Made by a program: the position numbers and the translations under genes
From: Bradyrhizobium ontarionense
GTDB taxonomy: Bacteria > Pseudomonadota > Alphaproteobacteria > Rhizobiales > Xanthobacteraceae
NCBI RefSeq assembly: GCF_021088345.1
Contig: NZ_CP088156.1
Location: 3,348,001 to 3,412,000, forward strand
Direction of reading: 5' to 3'
DNA: 64,000 bases
Part shown: positions 34,403 through 43,322 of the stretch, in pieces
Position numbering within the stretch: the first letter of the stretch is position 1
Layout of the letters: every line of letters starts with the position of its first letter
Notes under the pieces: generated by a model
Seen by the model: the letters and a program-made list of their open reading frames with translations, nothing else
Told to the model about the DNA's origin: nothing
Databases searched by the model: none

Positions 34403-37057
34403 ATGTCAGACGGAATGGTCGAGGCAGGCGCGCCGGAATCGACTCAAGGCGAAATTCAGACGGTCGATGTCGGCGTTGTCGGCGCCGGATTTGCAGGATT
34501 GTACCTGCTGCATCGCCTGCGCAAGGCGGGTCTCTCGACGGTGGCGCTGGACACGGCCAACGATGTCGGCGGCACCTGGTATTGGAACCGCTATCCGGGC
34601 GCGCGCTGCGACATCCAGACCGTCGACTACAGCTACACCTTCGACCCCGAGCTCGAGACCGCCTGGCAGTGGTCGGAGAAATACGCGACGCAGCCGGAGA
34701 TCCTGCGCTATCTCGGCTTCGTTGCCGACCGTTACGATCTGCGCCGCGACATCCGCTTCGGCACCCGCGTCCTCGGCGCCGCCTGGGATGATTCGAAAGA
34801 GCGCTGGCTGCTCACGACCGACAAGGGCCCTGCCGTCTCCTGTCGCCACTACATCATGGCGACCGGCTGCCTGTCGCAACCGAAGCCGCCGGAAATCGAG
34901 GGCGTCCACGACTTCAAGGGCGAGATCTACTTCACCAGCCGCTGGCCGCATGACGGCGTCGACCTCCGCGGCAAGCGCGTCGCCATGATCGGCACCGGCT
35001 CGTCCGGCATCCAGTCGATCCCCATTATCGCCGAACAGGCGTCGCAGCTGACGGTGTTCCAGCGCACGCCGAACTTCGCTCTCCCTGCGCATAATGGCCC
35101 GCTGCCGGAGGATCGCGCCGCGCAGCTCGCGCAGGATCGCAACGGGCTGCGCGAGCAGGCACGCTGGTCGCTGACCGGCGTGCCGATTCCGCCGGCCGTC
35201 GAATTCAGCTGGCAGATGAGCGAGGCCGAGCGGCGCGAGCGCTTCGAGAAGCTGTGGGCCTCGGGCGATCTCGTGGGCATGCTGACCCAGCTCTGGGCGG
35301 ACCAGGGCGTCGATGCCGACGGCAATGCGCTGCTAGCCGATCTCATCCGCGAGAAAATCCGCGAGATCGTCAAGGATCCCGAAACCGCCGCGGCGCTAAC
35401 GCCCCACGACCATCCGTTCGGTGCCAAGCGCCCCTGCCTGGACACCAACTACTACGCGACATTCAATCGTCCGAACGTCACGCTCGTCAATCTGCGCCAG
35501 GAGCCGATTGCGTCAATCACCGCAAACGGCATCAAGACCGACAAGCGCAGCTTCGACATCGACGTCATCGTGTTCGCGACCGGCTTCGATGCGATGACCG
35601 GCGCGATCCGCGCCGTGCATCCGATCAAGGGGCGCGATGGCAAATCGCTCGACGACACCTGGGCGAAGGGCCCGGAGACCTATCTCGGATTGACCGTCGC
35701 CGGCTTCCCCAACCTGTTCCTGATCACCGGTCCCGGCAGCCCGTCGGTGCTGTCGAACATGGCGGTGTCGATCGAACAGCATGTCGACTTCGTGGTGGAT
35801 CGCCTGGCTGCGATGCGCGAGGCCGGCTTCACGACGATCGAGCCGACGGAGACCGCGCAGGCGGGGTGGACGCGCCACATGGCGGACTGCGCGACCGTGA
35901 CGCTGCATCGGCTCGCCAACACCTGGTACACGGGCGCCAACGTCCCGGGCAAGCCACAGGCGCTGATGCCCTATACCGGCGGCGTCGGCCCCTATCGGGG
36001 CATCTGCAACGAGATCGTCAGCCGCGGCATGCTCGGCTTCAAGCTGACCGGCCCGAACGGCGCGACACAGTGCAACGACGGCGAGATCGTGAAGCTGCAG
36101 CCGGATGTCCGGCTGGTGCTGAACATGCTCACCGAGATGAATCTGCCGCCGATCGAATCGCTCGGCGCCGCAGGCGCCCGCGAGTTCGTGACGCAGTTCA
36201 ATGCGGCGCGCCCGCCGGGACGGCCCGTCGGCGAGGTGAAGGACGGCACGTTGCAAGGCGCCGACGGTCCCCTGCCCTACCGGCTCTATCGTCCGGCCAC
36301 GCCCGGCCCGCATCCGATCGTCGTTTACTTCCATGGCGGCGGCTGGGTGCTCGGCGACGAGCAGTCGGACGATCCATTCTGCCGCGACATGTGCCGCCGC
36401 TCCAACATGATCTTCGTCAGCGTCGGCTATCGCCACGCGCCCGAGCATCGTTTTCCGGCCGCCGCCGAGGATGGCTACGCCGCGACACGCTGGATCGCGG
36501 AACATGCTGCCGAACTCGGCGGCCGCGAGGGCCCTGTTCTGGTGGCCGGTTGGAGCGCGGGCGGCAACATCGCGGCTGTCACGTGTCAGCTCGCACGCGA
36601 TCGTGGCGGGCCTGATATCGGCGGCCAGCTGCTGCTGTGCCCCGCGACCGACTGCAGCTTCGATCGTCCGTCCTATACAGAGAACGCGACGGGCTACTTC
36701 CTGACGCGGTCGCTGATGTACTGGTTCTGGGACATCTACTGCTCGCCGGCCGATCGCACCGACCCGCGCGTGTCGCCGCTGCGCGGTAGGCTTCAGGGCC
36801 TGCCGCCGGCCTATGTCGTCACCTGCGAGTTCGATCCGTTGCGCGATGAAGGCATCGCCTATGCGGAGGCGCTCGCCGCGGCCGGCGTGCCGGTCGGGCA
36901 GCTGAAAGCGCACGGCCACTTCCATTCGTCGTTCATGATGGTCGACGTCGTCATTACCGGTGTCGGCGGCCGCCTGCAGATGGCCGAAGCGCTGCAGGTG
37001 TTCGCGCGATCACCGGAGGACAGCGCCACGCATGAGATCAACGCCGCGGCGAGCTGA
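34403..37057 (+). CDS. Baeyer-Villiger monooxygenase / alpha-beta hydrolase fusion
   Basis: The 884-residue protein joins two enzymes. Residues 1-550 are a flavin monooxygenase of the cyclohexanone monooxygenase class: FAD motif GAGFAG at 27-32, [15 protein letters not shown] at 56-70, NADPH motif GTGSSG at 197-202, and the late FATGF near 393. Residues 600-870 are a hormone-sensitive-lipase-like hydrolase: HGGG at 644-647, nucleophile Ser718 in GWSAG, Asp811 and His839 or 841. Together they could convert a ketone to an ester and then cut it. Oddly, the class fingerprint FxGxxxHxxxWP reads [12 protein letters not shown] (171-182), with Phe177 in place of the usual His. GGGAGG precedes the ATG. 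The gene stands alone, with no clear operon partner. Confidence 0.9.
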   Translation: MSDGMVEAGAPESTQGEIQTVDVGVVGAGFAGLYLLHRLRKAGLSTVALDTANDVGGTWYWNRYPGARCDIQTVDYSYTFDPELETAWQWSEKYATQPEILRYLGFVADRYDLRRDIRFGTRVLGAAWDDSKERWLLTTDKGPAVSCRHYIMATGCLSQPKPPEIEGVHDFKGEIYFTSRWPHDGVDLRGKRVAMIGTGSSGIQSIPIIAEQASQLTVFQRTPNFALPAHNGPLPEDRAAQLAQDRNGLREQARWSLTGVPIPPAVEFSWQMSEAERRERFEKLWASGDLVGMLTQLWADQGVDADGNALLADLIREKIREIVKDPETAAALTPHDHPFGAKRPCLDTNYYATFNRPNVTLVNLRQEPIASITANGIKTDKRSFDIDVIVFATGFDAMTGAIRAVHPIKGRDGKSLDDTWAKGPETYLGLTVAGFPNLFLITGPGSPSVLSNMAVSIEQHVDFVVDRLAAMREAGFTTIEPTETAQAGWTRHMADCATVTLHRLANTWYTGANVPGKPQALMPYTGGVGPYRGICNEIVSRGMLGFKLTGPNGATQCNDGEIVKLQPDVRLVLNMLTEMNLPPIESLGAAGAREFVTQFNAARPPGRPVGEVKDGTLQGADGPLPYRLYRPATPGPHPIVVYFHGGGWVLGDEQSDDPFCRDMCRRSNMIFVSVGYRHAPEHRFPAAAEDGYAATRWIAEHAAELGGREGPVLVAGWSAGGNIAAVTCQLARDRGGPDIGGQLLLCPATDCSFDRPSYTENATGYFLTRSLMYWFWDIYCSPADRTDPRVSPLRGRLQGLPPAYVVTCEFDPLRDEGIAYAEALAAAGVPVGQLKAHGHFHSSFMMVDVVITGVGGRLQMAEALQVFARSPEDSATHEINAAAS

Positions 37058-37149
37058 TCGGCGGCGGCCGGCGCTGATCGGGACGGCCCGCTTGTTTGCG
37101 GGTCGTTACGGTGATGCGCAGCTTGCTCTGGAACGACGATGTCAGCGTG

Positions 37150-37788
37150 TCACGCCGAGGCCACGGCCTCGTCATAGGCACGCACGGACGTGCGTGCGGT
37201 CTCACGCACATCGCTCGCAGTCATGCCCGGCTTGTACAGGCTCGAGCCGAGACCAAAGGCACGCACGCCGGCCGCGACATAGGAGGCGAGATTGTTGTCC
37301 GACACGCCACCGACGGCGCCGACCACCACGCCTTTCGGCAGCACCGCGAGTTGCGCCGCAATTCCCGACGGGCCGAGCACAGAGGCGGGGAAATACTTCA
37401 GAGCCGAAGCGCCGCAGCGCAACGCGAGAAATGCTTCGCTTGGCGTGAACACGCCGGGCATCGTCACCATATCGTAGGCCTGCGCCGTCGCCAGCACTTC
37501 CGCATCGACGTTCGGACTGACCATCAGACGGCCGCCGGCCTCCGCGACCCGCACGCAATCCGGCGCATTGACGACCGTCCCTGCGCCGATCAGGCACTGC
37601 TTGCCGAACCGCGTCGCCAGGCGTTCGATCGAAACGAACGGATCCGGCGAATTGAGCGGAACTTCGATCATCTCGAATCCTGCCTCGATCAGGACGTCGA
37701 CGACCGCCTCGGCCTCGTCGGGTTTGATGCCACGTAAGATCGCAACGAGCGACCGCTTCACAACCGGCCAGACAACGGACTGTGTCAT
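37150..37788 (-). CDS. dgoA: 2-dehydro-3-deoxy-6-phosphogalactonate aldolase
   Basis: The 212-residue KDPG/KDPGal-aldolase family enzyme cleaves the phosphorylated keto-deoxy acid to pyruvate and glyceraldehyde 3-phosphate. Features are LVAILRGIKPDEA with the catalytic-region Glu in MIEVPLNSPDP, LIGAGTVVN, and the Schiff-base Lys in SALKYFPAS, with GAVGGVSDNN following. It is the second gene of the dgoKA pair; its ATG abuts the dgoK stop with no gap. Confidence 0.93.
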   Translation of the reverse strand: MTQSVVWPVVKRSLVAILRGIKPDEAEAVVDVLIEAGFEMIEVPLNSPDPFVSIERLATRFGKQCLIGAGTVVNAPDCVRVAEAGGRLMVSPNVDAEVLATAQAYDMVTMPGVFTPSEAFLALRCGASALKYFPASVLGPSGIAAQLAVLPKGVVVGAVGGVSDNNLASYVAAGVRAFGLGSSLYKPGMTASDVRETARTSVRAYDEAVASA

Positions 37789-38721
37789 TCAGAAACGCGC
37801 TCCCCAGATCTGCCGCGCGGCCTTGATCAGGCCGCGGCGCGACGCCTGTTCGGCATCGCATTCGTTCACATCGAAACCAGTCGTAGCCAGCGCCTCACGA
37901 TAGAGCTGGCCGAGCCGGCCCGTTCCGATCAATCGCAGCGGAAGCTCGGCACCGAAGCGCGCGCGAGCATCAGCGATCTCGGCGCCGATCAGAAGCCCCG
38001 AGAGCCGAGCAGCTCCGTCAGACCGCTGCTCGAAGCCGAGCAGCTGCGCCGCGCGCAGCCGGAATAGCGCGCTGGTCAAGCTGGTCGGCGCGGCCAGTAT
38101 CGACCCGAGGCCCGCGCGGAACGGCCCGCCGTCCTCCGTGCCTGATCCGCCAGGCTCGACGGCGTGCATCAGGATGCTGTGCTGGGAGATGACCGCGAAC
38201 AGCTCGCCCGTCATGTAGGTGGCGAAATCGATCACCGCGCCGGCGTCGATGCGGATCCATTTGCTGTGGGTCCCGGGGATGCAGACGATCCCGGTGAAGT
38301 CGGGCTCCGTGACGCCGAGCAGTTGGGTTTCTTCGCCGCGCATCACGTCCGGCTGATCCGGCCGCACCTGCGCGAGCCCCGGCAGGATCCTGACATCGCC
38401 ATCCGTGGCGACGCGGATCGCGCCGGCATGCAGCGCATCGAGACGGGTGGGCGTGTGCAGATACGGCGCCTCGACCCAGCCTTGCCGCGCGCCGGCCATG
38501 CCGCAGATCAGTACCGGAACATCGGCCGACGCGCCAAGCTTCGCCAGATGATCGCGCAGCACCGGCGCGAAGCCTGATGTCGCGCAATGCAGCATGCCCT
38601 CGCCACCGCGGCTCTCGGCGAGCTCCGTCCCGTCTCCGGCCATCAGCCAGGCGCGGAAGCTGGAGGTTCCCCAGTCGACGGCAACAAAGGCCGGCGTTGC
38701 GGACGAATAGACGGCGGTCAC
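37789..38721 (-). CDS. dgoK: 2-dehydro-3-deoxygalactonokinase
   Basis: The 310-residue sugar-acid kinase of the DgoK family has an ATP-site start FVAVDWGTSSFRAWLM. Substrate-region segments VLICGMAGARQGWVEAPY and CIPGTHSKWIRIDAGAVIDFATYMTGE follow. It phosphorylates 2-keto-3-deoxygalactonate for the aldolase encoded directly downstream. The pair is transcribed away from a DeoR-type regulator with a palindromic site between. No galactonate dehydratase is in the window. Confidence 0.93.
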   Translation of the reverse strand: MTAVYSSATPAFVAVDWGTSSFRAWLMAGDGTELAESRGGEGMLHCATSGFAPVLRDHLAKLGASADVPVLICGMAGARQGWVEAPYLHTPTRLDALHAGAIRVATDGDVRILPGLAQVRPDQPDVMRGEETQLLGVTEPDFTGIVCIPGTHSKWIRIDAGAVIDFATYMTGELFAVISQHSILMHAVEPGGSGTEDGGPFRAGLGSILAAPTSLTSALFRLRAAQLLGFEQRSDGAARLSGLLIGAEIADARARFGAELPLRLIGTGRLGQLYREALATTGFDVNECDAEQASRRGLIKAARQIWGARF

Positions 38722-38792
38722 ATCCTGCTCCCGAACACTTCGACATCATCGCAATGGCATGCCCGGCGGGCCGCGCAAACCATAAACTGCAT

Positions 38793-38810
38793 CGTGCACG
38801 ATTATGCACG
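38793..38810. promoter_or_regulatory. Palindromic operator candidate between dgoK and the DeoR gene
   Basis: CGTGCA and TGCACG arms are separated by six bases (38793-38810). A further TTTGTGCATGA half-site follows about 15 bases on. Both lie in the 124-base divergent gap, as expected for an operator of the adjacent DeoR-type protein. Confidence 0.5.
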
Positions 38811-38845
38811 TTGTATTTCTTGTTTGTGCATGATACCGGGGCGAC

Positions 38846-39619
38846 ATGTCAGACCTGCCACTGGCGCGCCGCGACCAGATCGCCCACCGCCTCGCTGCAG
38901 GGCAAGCGGTCATCGCGGCCGCCCTCGCGAACGAATTCGGCGTCTCCGAGGATGCAATCCGGCGCGATCTGCGCGCGCTTGCCGCCGAGGGACGCTGCCG
39001 CCGGGTGTATGGCGGCGCACTGCCCAACGCCGGCGGCGTGACACCGATGGCGGCGCGAATCGGGCAAGGTCGCGAGCGCAAGCTGGCGCTCGCCCGGACG
39101 GCCGCCCGCAACATCGCGCGCGGGGAATTTCTCTTCCTCGACAGTGGCAGCACCAATCTCGCGCTCGTCGAAGTCCTACCCGATGATTTCGATCTCACCA
39201 TCGCGACCAACGCCATCGACATTGCCGCAGCCGTGCTACATCGGCAGGATCTGCAACTGATCGTGATCGGCGGCTCCGTTCACGCCGCAGTCGGCGGCTG
39301 CGTCGACGCCGACGCCCTCATGCAGGTGCAGCGCTTGAACATCGACCGCTGCTTCATCGGCGCCTGCGCTGTGTCGGCGCAAGGCGGCATCAGCGCGCTT
39401 GATCCGACTGACGCAGCTTTCAAGCGGACTCTGCTGTCGCTGAGCCGCGTGAGCGTCACAATGGTCACCAACGAGAAGCTCGAGACGCGAGCACCTCACC
39501 GTATCGCCGGCGCCAAGACGATCAGCCAGCTAACCGTCGAGCATGACGCGCCGGCTGCCCGAATCGCCCTGCTGAGACGGGCGGGAGCCACGATCGTGAC
39601 GGCCGCTCCGCCCGTATGA
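38846..39619 (+). CDS. DeoR/GlpR-family transcriptional regulator
   Basis: The 257-residue protein has an N-terminal DeoR helix-turn-helix (ARRDQIAHRLAAGQAVIAAAL, then FGVSEDAIRRDLRALAAEG and RVYGGAL). Its effector domain is of the phosphosugar-isomerase-like type (GEFLFLDSGSTNLALVEVL; CFIGACAVSAQGGISALD). It is divergent from dgoKA and cotranscribed with an MFS gene through a 4-base overlap. It probably represses the galactonate module and responds to a sugar phosphate. Confidence 0.9.
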   Translation: MSDLPLARRDQIAHRLAAGQAVIAAALANEFGVSEDAIRRDLRALAAEGRCRRVYGGALPNAGGVTPMAARIGQGRERKLALARTAARNIARGEFLFLDSGSTNLALVEVLPDDFDLTIATNAIDIAAAVLHRQDLQLIVIGGSVHAAVGGCVDADALMQVQRLNIDRCFIGACAVSAQGGISALDPTDAAFKRTLLSLSRVSVTMVTNEKLETRAPHRIAGAKTISQLTVEHDAPAARIALLRRAGATIVTAAPPV

Positions 39620-40788
39620 CGGCGCCTTTCAGAGTTTCAGGAAGCATCCAGATGACTTCGGATCACCGCGCGGCTCGGCTCGCGACGCGCCTGGCCTTCT
39701 TCGTCGCCGGCTTCGGCATCGCCTGCTGGGCACCGCTGGTGCCGTTCGCCAAGCAGCGGCTCGGTGTGGATGATGCGACACTCGGGCTGCTGCTGCTCTC
39801 GCTCGGCGTGGGATCGGTCGCATCGATGCTGGCCGCCGGACTCCTGAGCGCCCGTTACGGCAGCAAGCCCGTCATCATCGTCAGCGGCATCGGCCTCGCG
39901 CTGTTCCTGCCGCTGCTGGCGATTGCAGCAACACCAGCGACACTCGCGCTCGCATTGTTCGCATTCGGCGCGGCGTTGGGCTCACTCGACGTCGCCGTGA
40001 ACATCCAGGCCATCGAGGTCGAGCGGCTGAGCGGGCGGCCCCTGATGTCCGGCTTCCACGCGCAGTTCAGCATCGGCGGCTTTGCAGGCTCCGGCGTCAT
40101 GACCGCGCTGCTCGCCTTCGATATCGCGCCGCTGCTCGGTACGCTCGCCTGCTGCGCGCTCGCATTGGTCGCGATGATTGCCGCTGCGCCGCGACTGTTG
40201 GCGAGCAAACCGGCGCAGTCGGGTCCTCTGCTCGTGCTTCCTCATGGCGCCGTGATGCTGCTGGCGGCGCTCGCGGCAATCATGTTCCTGGTCGAGGGGG
40301 CGATGCTCGACTGGAGCGCATTGCTGCTGACCGGCTCCGGCCGCCTGCCCGCAGCTCAGGCCGGCCTCGGCTACATCATGTTCTCGATCGCGATGACCGC
40401 CGGCCGCCTCGTCGGCGATGGCGTCGTCGCACGGGTGGGCGACCGCGCGACGTTGCTGTGGGGCAGCGCCATCGCAATCACGGGCTTCATCGTTCTGCTG
40501 ACGGTTCCATCAGTTCTTGCCGCCATGGCAGGCTTTGCACTGATCGGCCTGGGCGCATCGAACCTCGTCCCGGTGCTGTTTCGCAGGGCCGGCGCACAGA
40601 GCGTGATGCCAGTTGGACTGGCGGTCGCCGCAGTCACCACGGCCGGTTACTCCGGCGTGCTGCTCGGGCCTGCCGGCATCGGCTTCGTCGCGGCGGCGAC
40701 CAGCCTTGCGACCGCATTCTGGATCCTCGCGGCGCTGCTCGTCATCGTGCTGCTGAGCGCGCCCTTGGTCGCACGAGCGCCGCGCTAG
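39616..40788 (+). CDS. MFS transporter
   Basis: The 390-residue major facilitator protein has about 12 transmembrane segments (RLAFFVAGFGIACWAPLVPF; TLGLLLLSLGVGSVASMLAAG; an intracellular GRLVGDGVVARVGDR loop). It resembles the fucose permease/YbjJ-like group. The ATG at 39616 overlaps the regulator's stop (ATGA); an internal ATG at 39652 starts closer to the first helix. Coupling to the DeoR gene and dgoKA points to a sugar or sugar-acid substrate, but sequence alone does not prove it. Confidence 0.85.
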   Translation: MTAPFRVSGSIQMTSDHRAARLATRLAFFVAGFGIACWAPLVPFAKQRLGVDDATLGLLLLSLGVGSVASMLAAGLLSARYGSKPVIIVSGIGLALFLPLLAIAATPATLALALFAFGAALGSLDVAVNIQAIEVERLSGRPLMSGFHAQFSIGGFAGSGVMTALLAFDIAPLLGTLACCALALVAMIAAAPRLLASKPAQSGPLLVLPHGAVMLLAALAAIMFLVEGAMLDWSALLLTGSGRLPAAQAGLGYIMFSIAMTAGRLVGDGVVARVGDRATLLWGSAIAITGFIVLLTVPSVLAAMAGFALIGLGASNLVPVLFRRAGAQSVMPVGLAVAAVTTAGYSGVLLGPAGIGFVAAATSLATAFWILAALLVIVLLSAPLVARAPR

Positions 40789-41020
40789 CAACGAGCCGCG
40801 CGGCTTCGGTTTGCCCCGCATGGGGTACGCGCTCATCGCGATCGCGGCGGTCTATCAGCTCGCGCTGCTGGCGCGCGCGTGACCTCCCGGGAAGACGGCA
40901 TCACCTATCGCTGATGCACGCGCACGGCTGCCGTTCCGCGGGCGGGCGCTTCGCCTGCGCCCCGCTTGCGGTGACCGCGGGAGCAGAGCAGGATCGCCCG
41001 CGATGACCGGGAGCACAGCA

Positions 41021-41560
41021 ATGACGATCGAGGACGGCGAGCCCATCGGGAGTACACGCGGTGTCGCCGACGCACACAACGACACCCAAGAATGCGACGC
41101 GCATTTCCTGCGCCACAGTTTTGCGGTCGCCCGCCGCTCGATGGCGCACGGCAATCATCCGTTCGCCGCGGTCCTCGTCGACGCCGGCGGGCACGTGCTG
41201 ATCGAGGCGGAGAACGGCTACATGCCGGCCCGTGACGCCACCGCCCACGCGGAGCGCGTGCTCGCTACGCAGGCCTGTACCTCGCTTCTGCCGGAGGTCA
41301 GGACAACGGCCACGCTCTATTCGTCCGCAGAACCCTGCGCGATGTGCGCGGGCGCGATCTACTGGGCCGGGATCGGACGCGTGGTCTATGGATTGAGCGA
41401 GCGGCGGCTGCGCGACATCACCGGCAACCATCCGGAGAATCCCACCCTCGACCTGCCCTGCCGCGAGGTCTTCGCGAGCGGCCAGCGCGCGACCGAGGTG
41501 GTTGGCCCCCTGCTCGAAGACGAAGCAGCTGCGCTGCACGCCGGGGTCTGGGACAAATGA
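41021..41560 (+). CDS. Nucleoside/guanine deaminase-like protein (CDA superfamily)
   Basis: This zinc deaminase has 179 residues from the ATG at 41021, with GGAG eight bases upstream; an ATG at 41003 is the alternative. Metal and catalytic residues are His76 and Glu78 (TAHAE) and Cys106/Cys109 (EPCAMC). A family GAIYWAGIGRVVYGLSE stretch follows. It fits the tRNA-adenosine/guanine deaminase branch. Extra N- and C-terminal length and its place next to a BMP-type importer favour a free base or nucleoside over tRNA. The 230 bases before it hold nothing recognisable. Confidence 0.8.
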   Translation: MTIEDGEPIGSTRGVADAHNDTQECDAHFLRHSFAVARRSMAHGNHPFAAVLVDAGGHVLIEAENGYMPARDATAHAERVLATQACTSLLPEVRTTATLYSSAEPCAMCAGAIYWAGIGRVVYGLSERRLRDITGNHPENPTLDLPCREVFASGQRATEVVGPLLEDEAAALHAGVWDK

Positions 41561-41603
41561 CCTGAGACAAATGACCTGAGGCAAATGAGCTGCGATCAAT
41601 GAA

Positions 41604-41632
41604 AAGGCGCCGCGACATCGCCGCGGCGCCTT
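41604..41632. terminator. Bidirectional hairpin terminator
   Basis: AAGGCGCCGCG (41604-41614) and CGCGGCGCCTT (41622-41632) are perfect 11-bp arms with a 7-base loop. It lies between the convergent deaminase gene and outer-membrane channel gene, with short A/T runs outside both arms. Confidence 0.75.
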
Positions 41633-41659
41633 CGCATATCCTACAGGTCGATCTGGGCG

Positions 41660-42754
41660 TCAGAACTTGACCGACACGCCGGTGTACAGCGACGACTCGG
41701 TGCAGGAGTTGGTGCTCACGCCAGCGACCGTGCAGACGCCCGGTGCCGCGTTGTGGTCGAGGCCGAACTTGTTCTGCCAGTAGCGATACGCCACCCACAC
41801 GTCCACCATGTGAGAGTACTTCGCGCCCATGAAGGCCTTGGAGGCGTCGAACGTCAAACGGATCGGCTCGCTGTTGATCTCCATCTTGGTTGCAGTGCCA
41901 CCCGAGGCGACACCGAGCGGCTGGTTCTGGTTGCCCTTCGGACCATAGAAGCCGGCGCGGCCGCTGATCGAGAAGTACCGAACGCTCTCCGGCAGGAAGC
42001 CGAGATCCATGTCATAGTTCAACTCGACGGCCCAGGTCGGATTGTAGCTGGTGTTGCCGTCGGGAGAGCAGGTCACGCCCGGAACGCCGCCAGCGAACAG
42101 GCCGCATTGAATGAATGCGTTGTGGTTCGAGAACTCCCAGTACATCAGGGGCGCAACGTTGAAATAGCCCTTGTAGGGAAGATCGAACGCAAACTGCAGA
42201 CCGGCGACGACATCACGCTTGGCAGGCGCCAGGAACGTGTTCTCGGTGTTGGCGTCCATGCCGACCTCGAACGAGACGTTGTGCAGCGGTCCGACCGTGA
42301 AGGCATTGGTGTTGAACAGCTGGTTCCAGCCCAACGTCGAACGGAACAGACCGTAGATCTCGGTCGCGCCGGCGCAGCTCGCAGGCGCGCCGAAAATGTT
42401 GCCGGGCCCGGTGCAAGGTCCAGCCGGATCGTTCTTGTCCGACTTGAACATCGAGATGGTGAAGAAGTTGGTGCCGTAGCCCCAGACGTCGAAATGGGTG
42501 AACGAAAATACGCTCTTGGCCGTCTTGCCGTTGTACGAGCCGTTGGCATTCCGGGTGAACATTCCCGGATCCGTTCCCGTGAAGATGTAGGAGTAGGTCG
42601 CCCGGTTGTCGACGACGAGGAAGAACGGCAGGTCGGCCGGAGCCTTTTTCGCCATCGCCTTGGCCGGCAGATCGGCTGCGCCTGCCGGAGCGGCGGACGA
42701 CAGGACTGCAGCGCCGAGCGCAACGGCAACCGCGATGGATTTATAGAACGACAT
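41660..42754 (-). CDS. Outer-membrane channel-like protein, possibly Tsx-type
   Basis: The 364-residue protein has a clear Sec signal (MSFYKSIAVAVALGAAVLSSAAPAGAADL). Alternating beta strands and a C-terminal Phe (GVSVKF) are typical of an outer-membrane barrel. The start at 42754 has GGGGGTG upstream; TTG at 42769 is rejected. Aromatic strand segments such as THFDVWGYGTNFFTISMFKS recall Tsx nucleoside channels, but I am not certain of that family. Two Cys pairs in loops are unusual for porins. Its place beside a BMP-type nucleobase importer makes nucleoside passage plausible. Confidence 0.65.
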   Translation of the reverse strand: MSFYKSIAVAVALGAAVLSSAAPAGAADLPAKAMAKKAPADLPFFLVVDNRATYSYIFTGTDPGMFTRNANGSYNGKTAKSVFSFTHFDVWGYGTNFFTISMFKSDKNDPAGPCTGPGNIFGAPASCAGATEIYGLFRSTLGWNQLFNTNAFTVGPLHNVSFEVGMDANTENTFLAPAKRDVVAGLQFAFDLPYKGYFNVAPLMYWEFSNHNAFIQCGLFAGGVPGVTCSPDGNTSYNPTWAVELNYDMDLGFLPESVRYFSISGRAGFYGPKGNQNQPLGVASGGTATKMEINSEPIRLTFDASKAFMGAKYSHMVDVWVAYRYWQNKFGLDHNAAPGVCTVAGVSTNSCTESSLYTGVSVKF

Positions 42755-43322
42755 GTAGAACACCCCCAATTAGCAAGCGCCGATTCCGGACTTGCATGCA
42801 CAGTTGCGCTGTTCCCCCGGCGCGAGAAGCCTCAACTTTCTCCAGGGCTTGCCCGCGCTTTGATCAAGGTTCCGCCGCAATCCCCTCCGGCCGCGTCGCC
42901 CTTCGGTTCCAAATCCTGGGACGATCGGTCGCAGTCTGGCTGGCCCTTGGAATCGCTCTTGCCGGTTCACATTGCTGGAGTTTTCCAGAGCCGGACGGCG
43001 CGGCGAACAGCGGTGTGCTTCAGCACTTCTGGGACGAGACCGAAGCCCGAAACGACCCATTGCATGACGCTGCTCATCCAACGGGCAGCCTGCTACGCAG
43101 GACTGATTTTCCGGGGACTGTCGCAAAAGTGCCACATGCCATTTTCACGCGTTCGCTCTCCGTGATTGCAGTGCGAAAACACCACAACCGCGCGCCAGCG
43201 CGCAAAACACACCCGTCAACCTGAGCAAGAGTTGAGCAGACGATGGCGCTTTTCGCCTCTTACGCGCCGCGGCAAATTAGCTCACAATTGAGGCAGTTCC
43301 ACTCCGTGCCCAAATCGCAGCG
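42755..43322. other. Gene-free interval
   Basis: This stretch must hold the promoters of the divergent channel and BMP-importer genes. I see no clear -35/-10 pairs, strong palindromes or conserved gene. Confidence 0.4.
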
